Shown here: piece after piece, positions 1 to 7,479 of the stretch
Layout of the letters: each line of letters starts with the position of its first letter
Numbering within the stretch: the first letter of the stretch is position 1
DNA from: CAYNLG01 sp964397995
Lineage (GTDB): Bacteria; Planctomycetota; Phycisphaerae; FEN-1346
Reading direction: 5' to 3'
DNA length: 27,545 nt
NCBI GenBank assembly: GCA_964397995.1
Contig: CAYNLG010000052.1
Coordinates: forward strand, 1-27,545
The notes under the pieces: model-generated
The model's input: only the letters and a program-made list of their open reading frames with translations
What the model was told of the DNA's origin: nothing
The model's database searches: none
Position numbers and translations under genes: made by a program

Positions 1-251
<251 letters not shown>

Positions 252-447
252 GCGAAACGGCTCCCTGGGCGTCCACAATCCTGCGGGCGAACCACGGATG
301 CTAGCACCGGGGCCGGGGGTGGGCAAGGGGGTACCCGCGGTTCGGCGAGGGCGGGCGGCTCGCGCCGAGAGTCGGTCGGCGGTTTTCCAACTTGCGCGGT
401 CGGGCCAACGCGAAAACGGTTGACCGCGCCCGGGCCCGGTCGCCAGA

Positions 448-1224
448 ATGGCCCCGCACCAACCTGCCGGAAGGGAATCGGCCCTGGCCCCCGCCCTCAG
501 CGCACCGCTCAACCTGCTCGTACCGGACTGGGGGGCGGCCCTGCTCGCGATCATCGGCGGCTGGTACCTGGTCTTCGGCGGACGCTGGGCCACGCTCTTC
601 GACGTCCTCAGCCTCACGGTCCTCGGCTGCGGCGCGGGCCTGCTGGCCTCGGCCTTCGTGCCGCTGCCCGATTGGCTGCTTGTCGTGATCGGCGGCGTGG
701 TGGTGGGCGGGTTGGCGGCGTTCTTCCGGACGATCGCCCACGTGGTCCTGGCGGCGGCCGTTTTCGCGGTCGTGCTCGCCACGCTTACGGCCCTGGCGCT
801 CCCCGAGGAAGGTTTCGCCACCTACCTGCTCATGGACGTCCGCGAGCGGGCCTACGAGGTCAGCGTCCGCGGGCCGAACCTGGCGGCGGACCGGGTGCTG
901 GCGGCGGCGCTCGCGGGCCTCCTCGGCGGGGCGACCGTCGCCGTCCTCCGCTTCCGCTTCAGCCGCCACCTCGTCACCGCCGCCCAGGGCGCGGCCCTGG
1001 TGGTGCTGGGCGTGGCGCACCTGGCGGCCACGCGGGCAACCGGCGCCGTCCCGCTCCACGAGGGGTATCCGCTGACCCTGGCCTCGTCTTGGATGCTGCT
1101 CACGGGCATCGGCATCGTGGTGCAGCGCGTGCTGTGCGCGCGGCGGGATGCCCGGACCGAGGCGGAACCGTTCGGGCCCGACGAGGACGAGAGCAACCCC
1201 GTCCTCGCCCGGGGGGAGGACTGA
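448..1224 (+). CDS. Polytopic membrane protein of unknown function (about 7 TM segments)
   Basis: This is a 258-residue protein with about seven hydrophobic, glycine- and alanine-rich segments between residues 28 and 235, followed by an acidic hydrophilic tail (PFGPDEDESNPVLARGED). I do not recognise a specific family. The glycine-rich helices and seven-segment layout resemble the next gene and loosely TMEM198/DUF4203-type proteins. The ATG at 448 is the first possible start because an in-frame stop lies at 421-423. No clear Shine-Dalgarno sequence precedes it. The stop at 1222-1224 is one base from the next ATG, so the two genes are very probably co-transcribed and translationally coupled. 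No enzymatic motif is visible. Confidence 0.75.
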   Translation: MAPHQPAGRESALAPALSAPLNLLVPDWGAALLAIIGGWYLVFGGRWATLFDVLSLTVLGCGAGLLASAFVPLPDWLLVVIGGVVVGGLAAFFRTIAHVVLAAAVFAVVLATLTALALPEEGFATYLLMDVRERAYEVSVRGPNLAADRVLAAALAGLLGGATVAVLRFRFSRHLVTAAQGAALVVLGVAHLAATRATGAVPLHEGYPLTLASSWMLLTGIGIVVQRVLCARRDARTEAEPFGPDEDESNPVLARGED

Positions 1225-1225
1225 C

Positions 1226-1906
1226 ATGGGTGCAGGGGGCGATGCGGTGGAACCGATCCGATCTGCGGCGGAGTCGTTGGATGCGGCCCTGGCGGCCGTG
1301 CCGGACATCCTGCTCGCCATGCCGTGGTGGGAGGCCGCCCTGGCGATCGCCCTGGGCCTCGTCTCGCTCTTCTACGGCCTGAAGCTCTTCCATGGCGTGG
1401 TGATCGTGTACGCGGCCCTGCTGGGGGCGCTCGTCGGGCTGGTGGTGGCGGACGCGGCAGGGCTTGCGGGCTACGCCGAGATCGGCTGCGTCCTAGTCGG
1501 GGCGGGGGCCCTCGGCCTTCTGGCGTGGCCGCTCTTGAAGTACGCCGTCAGCCTCTTCGGCGGCCTGGCGGGCGGGCTGGTCGGCGGCACGATCGGCCAC
1601 GCCGCCGGCCTCGACCCGCTCGTGGTGCTGGCGGGCGGGGCGATCGGCTTCCTGGCCGGCGCGGTGCTCGCGCTGCTGGTCTTCCGCGGGATGCTCATCT
1701 TCATCACGTCGCTCGTCGGGGCGTACCTGCTTGTCGGCGGGGTGCTCGCGCTGGCCATGCTCGTGCCGGCGGCGCGGGACCCGCTCGCGACCAGCCTGGC
1801 GCGGTACCCGATGGCGCTGCCGCTGGCGGCGGCGGTGCCGGCGATTGTCGGGGCGGCCTCGCAGACCCGCGGGCGCCAGCGCCGCGACGAGCCGCGCGCT
1901 CGGTAG
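1226..1906 (+). CDS. Glycine-rich polytopic membrane protein, TMEM198/DUF4203-like
   Basis: This 226-residue protein has about seven hydrophobic segments from residue 28 onward, packed with small residues (for example GGLAGGLVGGTIGHAAG). That is the texture of DUF4203/TMEM198-like seven-TM proteins, whose function is not established. The reading frame is open further upstream, but the ATG at 1226 is the convincing start. It follows a strong ribosome-binding stretch (GGGGGGAGGA, 1211-1220) and sits one base after the stop of the preceding gene. The C-terminus is short and basic. It probably forms a membrane pair with the preceding gene. The family assignment is by texture only. Confidence 0.78.
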   Translation: MGAGGDAVEPIRSAAESLDAALAAVPDILLAMPWWEAALAIALGLVSLFYGLKLFHGVVIVYAALLGALVGLVVADAAGLAGYAEIGCVLVGAGALGLLAWPLLKYAVSLFGGLAGGLVGGTIGHAAGLDPLVVLAGGAIGFLAGAVLALLVFRGMLIFITSLVGAYLLVGGVLALAMLVPAARDPLATSLARYPMALPLAAAVPAIVGAASQTRGRQRRDEPRAR

Positions 1907-1936
1907 GCCGCGCTGCCGCTTCTTCGCTGAGCGCGT

Positions 1937-1964
1937 TTGCACTCTGGTGGCGGTCCCCTATAAT
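1937..1964 (+). promoter_or_regulatory. Sigma70-type promoter of the osmoprotectant transporter genes
   Basis: TTGCAC at 1937-1942 and a perfect TATAAT at 1959-1964 are separated by 16 bases, 36 bases upstream of the ABC ATPase start at 2001. In DNA this GC-rich a perfect -10 box in the only non-coding gap of the neighbourhood is unlikely to be chance. It would drive the genes from 2001 to at least 5049. Confidence 0.75.
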
Positions 1965-2000
1965 GGACCCTTCCGCCGCGAACCCGCTCAGGCGTCCCCG

Positions 2001-2759
2001 ATGATCGAACTGAAGCACGTCAGCAAGTCGTACGACGGCAGCCGCACCTTCGCCGTCCGGGACGTTTCCCTCACCGTAGCCGAGGGCGAGACGCTTGTGC
2101 TCCTCGGCTCGTCCGGGTGCGGCAAGACGACGACGCTGAAGATGATCAACCGGCTCATCGAGCCGACCGAGGGCGACATCCTTGTCGACGGGCGCGACAT
2201 CCTGCGCCAGGACCGCATCGCGCTGCGCCGCTCAATCGGCTACGTCTTCCAGGGCATCGGCCTCTTCCCGCACATGACGATCGGCGCGAACGTGGCCATC
2301 GTGCCGAAGCTGCTCGGCTGGGACGTGGGGCGGCGTCGGACACGGGCCGCCGAACTCCTCGACATGGTGGGCCTTGCGCCGGCGGACTTCGCCGACCGGT
2401 ATCCGCACGAGCTCTCCGGCGGCCAGCAGCAGCGCGTCGGCGTGGCGCGGGGGCTGGCGGCCGACCCGGCGTACCTCCTGATGGACGAACCCTTCGGCGC
2501 CCTCGACGCCGTGACGCGCGACGGGCTCCAGCAGGAACTGATCCGCATCAAGAACGAGCTGGGCAAGACGGTGGTCTTCGTCACGCACGACATCTTCGAG
2601 GCCCTGACGCTGGCCGACCGGATTGCCGTCCTCCACGACGGGAACCTGGAGCAGGTCGGGGCGCCGGACGCGCTCACGAGCGACCCGGCGAGCGACTTCG
2701 TGCGGGAACTGTTCGAGAAGCCCGCCCAGCAACTCAGCGACTTCCAGGAGCTGCTCTGA
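2001..2759 (+). CDS. opuCA: Osmoprotectant (glycine betaine/choline-type) ABC transporter ATP-binding protein
   Basis: This is the cytoplasmic ATPase energising import of quaternary-ammonium osmoprotectants or similar solutes. Its 252 residues carry the full ABC motif set: Walker A GSSGCGKT at 36-43, Q-loop Gln84 (YVFQGIGLFPHM), signature LSGGQQQ at 138-144, Walker B YLLMDEP at 158-164 and H-loop His196. The segments TTTLKMINRLIEPTEG and HDIFEALTLADRIAVL are typical of the OpuCA/OsmV/ProV group. It lacks the C-terminal CBS pair found in some OpuCA proteins. The ATG at 2001 starts right at the conserved MIELKHVSKSY; the frame is open upstream but without recognisable protein. The stop overlaps the next start (TGATG). 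The substrate class is by family; the exact solute is not known. Confidence 0.9.
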   Translation: MIELKHVSKSYDGSRTFAVRDVSLTVAEGETLVLLGSSGCGKTTTLKMINRLIEPTEGDILVDGRDILRQDRIALRRSIGYVFQGIGLFPHMTIGANVAIVPKLLGWDVGRRRTRAAELLDMVGLAPADFADRYPHELSGGQQQRVGVARGLAADPAYLLMDEPFGALDAVTRDGLQQELIRIKNELGKTVVFVTHDIFEALTLADRIAVLHDGNLEQVGAPDALTSDPASDFVRELFEKPAQQLSDFQELL

Positions 2760-4429
2760 TGGATGCCGCCTGGATGGAAACGGTCGTCGAACGCCTGCCG
2801 GACCTGTGGTTGCGCACGGGCGAGCACCTGGCGCTCGTGGGCATCGCGGTGGGGGCGGCGGTGGCGCTGGGCGTGCCGCTTGGGGTGCTGGCGTCGCGGG
2901 TGGCGTGGCTCCGCTCGCCGCTGATGGGCGTCCTGGGCGTCGTGCAGACCGTGCCGAGCCTGGCGATGCTGGCCATCCTGCTGGGCGTGCTGGGCATGAT
3001 CGGCGTGGTGCCAGCGACGGTCGCCCTGGCGCTGTATGCGCTGCTCCCGATCACGCGGAACACGCTCACGGGCCTCTCCGGTGTGCCGCCCGCGACGCTG
3101 GAGGCGGCGCGCGGCATGGGGATGACGCGGTGGCAGCAGTTGCGGCTGGTGAAGATGCCGCTCGCGCTGCCGGTGATGGTGGCGGGCATCCGGACGGCGG
3201 CGGTCATCGCGGTGGGCATCGCCACGCTTTCGGCGTTCATCGGGGCGGGCGGCCTGGGCCAGTTCATCATCCGCGGCCTCGGCATGAACAACCGCGTCCT
3301 GGTCCTTTACGGGGCGATTCCGGCCGCCATCCTCGCCCTGCTCGTCGACGGGGCCATCTGGGCGGCCGAGTGGGGCCTGAAGCCCGCCCGCCGCCACGAG
3401 CGGGGCACGCTCAAGGCGCGGCTGAAACCGGCGGCGAAGGTCGCGCCGCTCGTGCTGGCGGTCCTCGGCTTCGTCGCATGGGCGACCGGCGGCAAGGGGT
3501 ACGCCGAGGCGCCCGAAGATGGCACGGTCGCGGGCGGCCGCGAGCCGACCGTCCTCCGCATCGGCAGCAAGGAGTTCAGCGAGCAGTTCATCCTGGGCGA
3601 GCTGATGGCCCAGATGATCGAGGCCCGGACGGACCTGGCCGTCGAGCGGGTCTTCGCCCTGGGCGGCACGATGATCTGCCACGGGGCGCTGGCCAAGGGC
3701 GAGATCGACCTCTACGCCGAGTACACCGGCACCGGCTACCAGGCGGTGCTCAAGGAGAGCGGCCTCCGCGACCCGCAGGCGGTGCTGGAGGCCGTGCGCC
3801 AGGGGTACGCCGCGCGGTTCGCCCTGGTGTGGCTCGAGCCGTTCGGCTTCAACAACACCTACGCGCTCACGGTGCGGCAGGCCGACGCCGAGGAGAAGGG
3901 CTGGGAGGCGGTCTCGGACCTGGTGGCGGTGGACGACGGGCTGATGGCCGGATTCACCAGCGAGTTCCAGGAACGCGAGGACGGGTACCCCGGGCTCCGC
4001 GAGGCGTACGGCCTGCGGTTCGGCGGGGCGGTGGACATGAGCGCGTCGCTGATGTACGAGGCGGTCGCCCGGGGCCAGGTGGACGTGATCTGCGCGTTCG
4101 CGACCGATGGCCGCATTGCCGCCTACGACCTGGTCACGCTGGACGACGACCGGCACTTCTTCCCACCGTACCACGCGGCGCCGGTGGTGCGCCGGGAGGT
4201 GCTGGAGGCGCACCCGGAGGTGAGGCGGGCGCTGGAGGTCCTGGGCGGGCGGCTGGACGATGGGACGATGCGGCGGCTCAACTACCGGGTGGACGGACAC
4301 AAGGAGGCGCCGGAAGACGTGGCCCGGGACTTCCTCGTGGAGCAGGGCCTCGTCGAAGGTGATGCCGCGGTGCCCGCCGCGGCGGGCGCCGACGAAGCCG
4401 CCGCAGACGGAGACGCGTCCACGCCATGA
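2759..4429 (+). CDS. Fused osmoprotectant ABC transporter permease and substrate-binding protein
   Basis: This 556-residue protein joins two usual transporter subunits. Residues about 20-210 are a BPD-type permease with about five TM segments and the EAA loop (EAARGMGMTRWQQLRLVKMP, 115-134) that docks on the ATPase. A further TM segment follows (about 227-243). Residues about 263-530 are an OpuAC-type substrate-binding domain, with IGSKEFSEQFILGELMAQMI at the start and GEIDLYAEYTGTGYQ at 314-328. The extra TM segment places the binding domain outside the cytoplasmic membrane. Such permease-binding fusions are known in the Opu family (for example OpuABC/BusAB types). The tail is Ala/Asp-rich and low-complexity. 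The start overlaps the ATPase stop and the stop overlaps the MarC start (ATGA), so coupling is tight. Confidence 0.88.
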   Translation: MDAAWMETVVERLPDLWLRTGEHLALVGIAVGAAVALGVPLGVLASRVAWLRSPLMGVLGVVQTVPSLAMLAILLGVLGMIGVVPATVALALYALLPITRNTLTGLSGVPPATLEAARGMGMTRWQQLRLVKMPLALPVMVAGIRTAAVIAVGIATLSAFIGAGGLGQFIIRGLGMNNRVLVLYGAIPAAILALLVDGAIWAAEWGLKPARRHERGTLKARLKPAAKVAPLVLAVLGFVAWATGGKGYAEAPEDGTVAGGREPTVLRIGSKEFSEQFILGELMAQMIEARTDLAVERVFALGGTMICHGALAKGEIDLYAEYTGTGYQAVLKESGLRDPQAVLEAVRQGYAARFALVWLEPFGFNNTYALTVRQADAEEKGWEAVSDLVAVDDGLMAGFTSEFQEREDGYPGLREAYGLRFGGAVDMSASLMYEAVARGQVDVICAFATDGRIAAYDLVTLDDDRHFFPPYHAAPVVRREVLEAHPEVRRALEVLGGRLDDGTMRRLNYRVDGHKEAPEDVARDFLVEQGLVEGDAAVPAAAGADEAAADGDASTP

Positions 4430-5049
4430 TGCCCATCATCCATTCCGTGACAGGGTTCCTGGTTATCCTGAACCCGTTCGCGCTCTGCCTGTACCTGGGC
4501 GGGCTGATCGACGAACTCGACACGCGGACGTTCGCGAAGGTGCTCGCGCGGGCGGGGCTCATCTCGTTCGGCGTCTTCATCATCTTCGCGATGGGCGGCG
4601 AGGCGATCCTCGAGGACGTCCTCGGGCTCCAGGCCGGGGCCCTCCGGGTCTTCGGTGGCCTGATCTTCCTGGTCATCGCGTACAACTACACGACGCGCGG
4701 CTACCACGCGACGGAGATGCTCCGCGGGTCGGTCGAGCAACTCCCCTCGGCCATCGCCATGCCGTTCATGATCGGCGCGGGGACGATCACCCAGTCGATC
4801 CTCATCGGCAAGGCCCATCCGCACCTGACGGGCATCGGGGTCCTGGCGATGGGGGTGGCGGTGGCGATTCTCGTCGTGTTGGCGTTCAAGCTCTTCCGCG
4901 ACCGGCTCCGCGGCGCGCGCGAACACCTCTTCGAGCGGTACGTCAACATCCTCGCGCGGATCAACGGCCTGCTCATCGGCGCGGTCTCGATCTCGATGAT
5001 CGTGACGGGCATCCAGGGCCTCTGGGAGGAAGGCCCGCCCCCCGTCTAG
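4426..5049 (+). CDS. MarC-family integral membrane protein
   Basis: This 207-residue protein has about six hydrophobic segments. The N-terminal segment FLVILNPFALCLYLGGL matches the MarC/YchE-type pattern (F-x-x-x-NP near the start), and MPFMIGAGTITQSI corresponds to the conserved P-x-x-x-GPG(A)-T-I region. The function of MarC proteins is unsettled; E. coli MarC is not a proven drug pump. Two adjacent ATG codons (4426 and 4429) can serve as start. The first overlaps the stop of the transporter fusion by four bases, so the gene is translated as part of that set. The short C-terminus ends in PPPV. Confidence 0.8.
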   Translation: MMPIIHSVTGFLVILNPFALCLYLGGLIDELDTRTFAKVLARAGLISFGVFIIFAMGGEAILEDVLGLQAGALRVFGGLIFLVIAYNYTTRGYHATEMLRGSVEQLPSAIAMPFMIGAGTITQSILIGKAHPHLTGIGVLAMGVAVAILVVLAFKLFRDRLRGAREHLFERYVNILARINGLLIGAVSISMIVTGIQGLWEEGPPPV

Positions 5050-5080
5050 GCGGCGGGGTGGCCCGCTGTGGAGGGATGCG

Positions 5081-6088
5081 ATGAAGGCCATGCAGCTGGC
5101 GGCCATCGCGCCGATCGACTCCTCGCCGCTCGAGCTCGTCGAGCGGCCCGACCCGGAACCCGGCCCGGGCGAGGTCCGCCTACGCGTCCGGGCCTGCGCC
5201 GTGTGCCGCACCGACCTCCACGTCATCGAGGGCGACCTGCCCGAACAGACGCTGCCCATCGTCCCGGGGCACCAGATCGTCGGCGTCGTGGACCGCCTCG
5301 GCCCGGGGTGCGAGCGTCTGGACGAAGGGCAACGCGTGGGCGTGGCGTGGCTGCGGCACACGTGCGGCCGATGCGCGTTCTGCACGAGCGGCCGCGAGAA
5401 CCTCTGCGCGGCGCAGCGGTTTACCGGCTACCACGCCGACGGGGGCTACGCGACGAGGGCCGTCGCCCCGGAGGCGTTCCTCTACGAGTTGCCCGAGGCC
5501 TTCGGCGACGTTGAAGCCGCCCCGCTTCTCTGCGCCGGCATCGTCGGGTACCGGGCCTTTCGCCGCAGCCGCCCGCGGGACGGCGGCACACTGGGAATCT
5601 ACGGATTCGGGTCGAGCGCGCACGTGATCATGCAGATTGCGCGGCACCGGGGGATGGAGGTGTACGTGGTGACGCGCGGCGAGGGGCACCGGCGGCTCGC
5701 CCGCGATATGGGGGCCGCCTGGGCCGGCGAGCGGGCCGACGACATGCCGGTGGAGGTCGAAAGCGCGATCATCTTCGCCCCGGCGGGGGAGCTGGTGCCG
5801 CCGGCGCTGAAGCGACTCCGCAAGGGCGGGACGCTGGCGCTGGCGGGCATCCACATGAGCCCCATCCCCGAGATGGACTACGAGGCGTGCCTCTTCCACG
5901 AGCGGGACCTCCGCTCGGTGACCGCCAACACCCGCGACGACGGCCGCGACCTGCTGGCCGAGGCGGCGGCGGTGCCCCTCCGGCCGCACACGACGACCTA
6001 CCCGCTCGCGGAGGCGAACCGGGCCCTGCAGGACCTGAAGGCCGACCGCCTGAACGGGACCGGCGTGCTCGTCATGGACGCCCCGTAG
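5081..6088 (+). CDS. Zinc-dependent alcohol dehydrogenase (MDR superfamily)
   Basis: This cytoplasmic NAD(P)-dependent oxidoreductase is 335 residues, normal for the medium-chain family. Catalytic zinc ligands are seen at Cys42 (CRTDLH), His64 (PGHQIVG) and Cys151. The structural zinc knuckle has four cysteines at 95, 98, 101 and 109 (C-x2-C-x2-C-x7-C). The Rossmann cofactor motif is GIYGFGSSAH at 172-181. The zinc-binding pattern and GFGSSAH resemble AdhA-like enzymes of the CAD2 subgroup. The ATG at 5081 has GGAGGG at 5070-5075. The gene starts 31 bases after the MarC gene and may belong to the same transcript, although osmoprotectant uptake and alcohol oxidation have no obvious link. Substrate unknown. 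Confidence 0.88.
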   Translation: MKAMQLAAIAPIDSSPLELVERPDPEPGPGEVRLRVRACAVCRTDLHVIEGDLPEQTLPIVPGHQIVGVVDRLGPGCERLDEGQRVGVAWLRHTCGRCAFCTSGRENLCAAQRFTGYHADGGYATRAVAPEAFLYELPEAFGDVEAAPLLCAGIVGYRAFRRSRPRDGGTLGIYGFGSSAHVIMQIARHRGMEVYVVTRGEGHRRLARDMGAAWAGERADDMPVEVESAIIFAPAGELVPPALKRLRKGGTLALAGIHMSPIPEMDYEACLFHERDLRSVTANTRDDGRDLLAEAAAVPLRPHTTTYPLAEANRALQDLKADRLNGTGVLVMDAP

Positions 6089-6113
6089 CGTCGGGCCGCG
6101 GCATCCGGAGGGG

Positions 6114-7271
6114 TCAGCGGAGGCGGCGGCGCCGGCGGAAGTCGCTCGGCGAGACGCCCGTCTCGCGCTTGAAGATTTCGCTGAGGCGTTCGGGGCGGCG
6201 AAAGCCGGCCCGGTCGGCCACCTCGGGCATCTGCAGGTCGGTCTCCCGGAGGAGGCGTTTGGCCTCCTCGACGTGGCACCGGTTGATCTCGGCCAGGATC
6301 GTCCGCCGCAGGCGGTGCTTGAACCGCCGCTCCAAGCTTCGCCGCGCCACGGCCACGTGGTCGACCACGTCTTCCACGCGGAGGGGCTCGGAGGGGCGGG
6401 CGCGGATATACTGGACGGCGGCCAGGAGGACGGGGTCGTCGATGGCGAGCACGTCGGTGGAGCGCCGGGCGACCACGCCCGCCGGCTCGACGAGGAGGGG
6501 CCGGCGTCGCTTCGCGGGAGCGCGGCGGCGCATCAGGCGGTCCAGCTCCTGGGCGGCCCGGTAGCCGATGTGGTTGCCGGCGACGTCGACGCTCGACAGG
6601 GTCGGCAGACTGAGTTCGCACAGGAGCCGGTCGTGGGCGACGCCGATGATGGCGACGTCGTCCGGCACACGGAGCCCGGCGTGGTCGCAGACCTCCACCA
6701 TGTGCCGCCCCCCAAGGTCGTCGGCGGCCATGACGCCGATGGGCTTGGGCAGGCCGCGCAGCCAGGCGGCCAAGTCGGCCTCCTCTTCCTGGATCTGGAG
6801 CAGGACCTTCTGGCCGTGGGCGTGGGCGTAGGTGTGGCAGGCGAAGCCGGCCTCGCGGACGGCGTCGGCGAAGGCCGGCCCGCGCCGCTCGGAGTGGCAG
6901 CTGTTCTCCAGGCCCGAGTACGCGAACTCCGTGAAGCCCTGGTCGAGGAGGTGGTGGGCGGCGGCACGGCCGATGGCGGCATCGTCCATGAGGACGTAGG
7001 CGTCGGCGTAGTCGGGCTCGGCCACCGAGACGCTGACCGTGGGCACCCCGACCTCGCGGACGGCCCGCGTGTGGTGGTCGCCGTAACACTGGGCGATGAT
7101 GCCGTCGCCTTGCCAGCCGGTGAAGTCGTACGTCCGGTCCGTGGGCCCCGGCTCCAGGTACAGCCGCCACGGCCCGTGCTCGCGGACGTAGGCAGCAATG
7201 CCCCAGAGGACGGCGCGGCCGTAGCCGCGGTCGGTCTCGACGAGCAGGGCGACGCGAGGCGTTCGGGCCAT
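6114..7271 (-). CDS. XylR-type transcriptional regulator (LacI/PBP-like sensor plus AraC DNA-binding domain)
   Basis: This is a 385-residue cytoplasmic regulator. Residues about 5-270 form a periplasmic-binding/LacI-like sugar sensor (start RVALLVETDRGYGRAVLWGI; GVMAADDLGGRHMVEVC; VPDDVAIIGVAHDRLLCEL). Residues about 280-385 are an AraC-type double helix-turn-helix ending in AGFRRPERLSEIFKRETG and SPSDFRRRRR. This architecture is that of E. coli XylR and is expanded in Planctomycetota and Lentisphaerota, where it typically responds to pentoses or other glycans. The ATG at 7271 is chosen over upstream starts because AAAGGAG lies 9-15 bases before it. It is transcribed away from the FAD oxidoreductase gene, with a CGTAAA/TTTACG inverted repeat between them. 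The sugar ligand cannot be read from the sequence. Confidence 0.9.
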   Translation of the reverse strand: MARTPRVALLVETDRGYGRAVLWGIAAYVREHGPWRLYLEPGPTDRTYDFTGWQGDGIIAQCYGDHHTRAVREVGVPTVSVSVAEPDYADAYVLMDDAAIGRAAAHHLLDQGFTEFAYSGLENSCHSERRGPAFADAVREAGFACHTYAHAHGQKVLLQIQEEEADLAAWLRGLPKPIGVMAADDLGGRHMVEVCDHAGLRVPDDVAIIGVAHDRLLCELSLPTLSSVDVAGNHIGYRAAQELDRLMRRRAPAKRRRPLLVEPAGVVARRSTDVLAIDDPVLLAAVQYIRARPSEPLRVEDVVDHVAVARRSLERRFKHRLRRTILAEINRCHVEEAKRLLRETDLQMPEVADRAGFRRPERLSEIFKRETGVSPSDFRRRRRLR

Positions 7272-7322
7272 GGCTGCGCTCCTTTCCGGGCCTCGGGCCC
7301 TATCGGCCGTTCGACGCGAAAA

Positions 7323-7337
7323 CGTAAATCTTTTACG
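7323..7337. promoter_or_regulatory. Putative operator 1: inverted repeat CGTAAA-N3-TTTACG
   Basis: This is a perfect 6-bp inverted repeat with a TCT spacer in the divergent gap between the regulator and the FAD oxidoreductase. An identical-arm copy lies at 9933-9947. The centre is about 40 bp upstream of the start of the -10 box, a position suited to an activator. It is probably the site of the neighbouring XylR-type regulator (inference). Confidence 0.72.
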
Positions 7338-7341
7338 CCGG

Positions 7342-7386
7342 GCCGCATGGCCCCGAGGCCCATATCGCGTATTATAGGAGTGCGGG
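7342..7386 (+). promoter_or_regulatory. Promoter module of the FAD oxidoreductase gene
   Basis: It contains the box GCCGCATGG (7342-7350), a -10 element TATTAT (7370-7375) and the downstream stretch AGGAGTGCGGG (7376-7386). The same three elements recur with identical spacing at 9952-9996. There is no good -35 hexamer, which fits dependence on an activator. The complement of 7371-7376 reads TATAAT, so a second promoter toward the regulator could overlap it. Confidence 0.6.
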
Positions 7387-7479
7387 AAGCAGAGAAACCA
7401 GCGACGTGCGCGTCGGGGGCAGGAGGGGCCGCGCAGGCGGCACGTCCGCCCCCGTTCTGCGTCTTGAGGAGGATACCGC

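Noticed and set aside
301..1320. Minus-strand open frame opposite the first membrane protein
   Set aside because: Low-complexity product with no ribosome-binding site; the plus-strand frame gives a well-formed polytopic membrane protein.
2240..4300. Long minus-strand open frame opposite the transporter genes
   Set aside because: Arg/His/Pro-rich shadow without domains; the plus strand has complete ABC transporter motifs.
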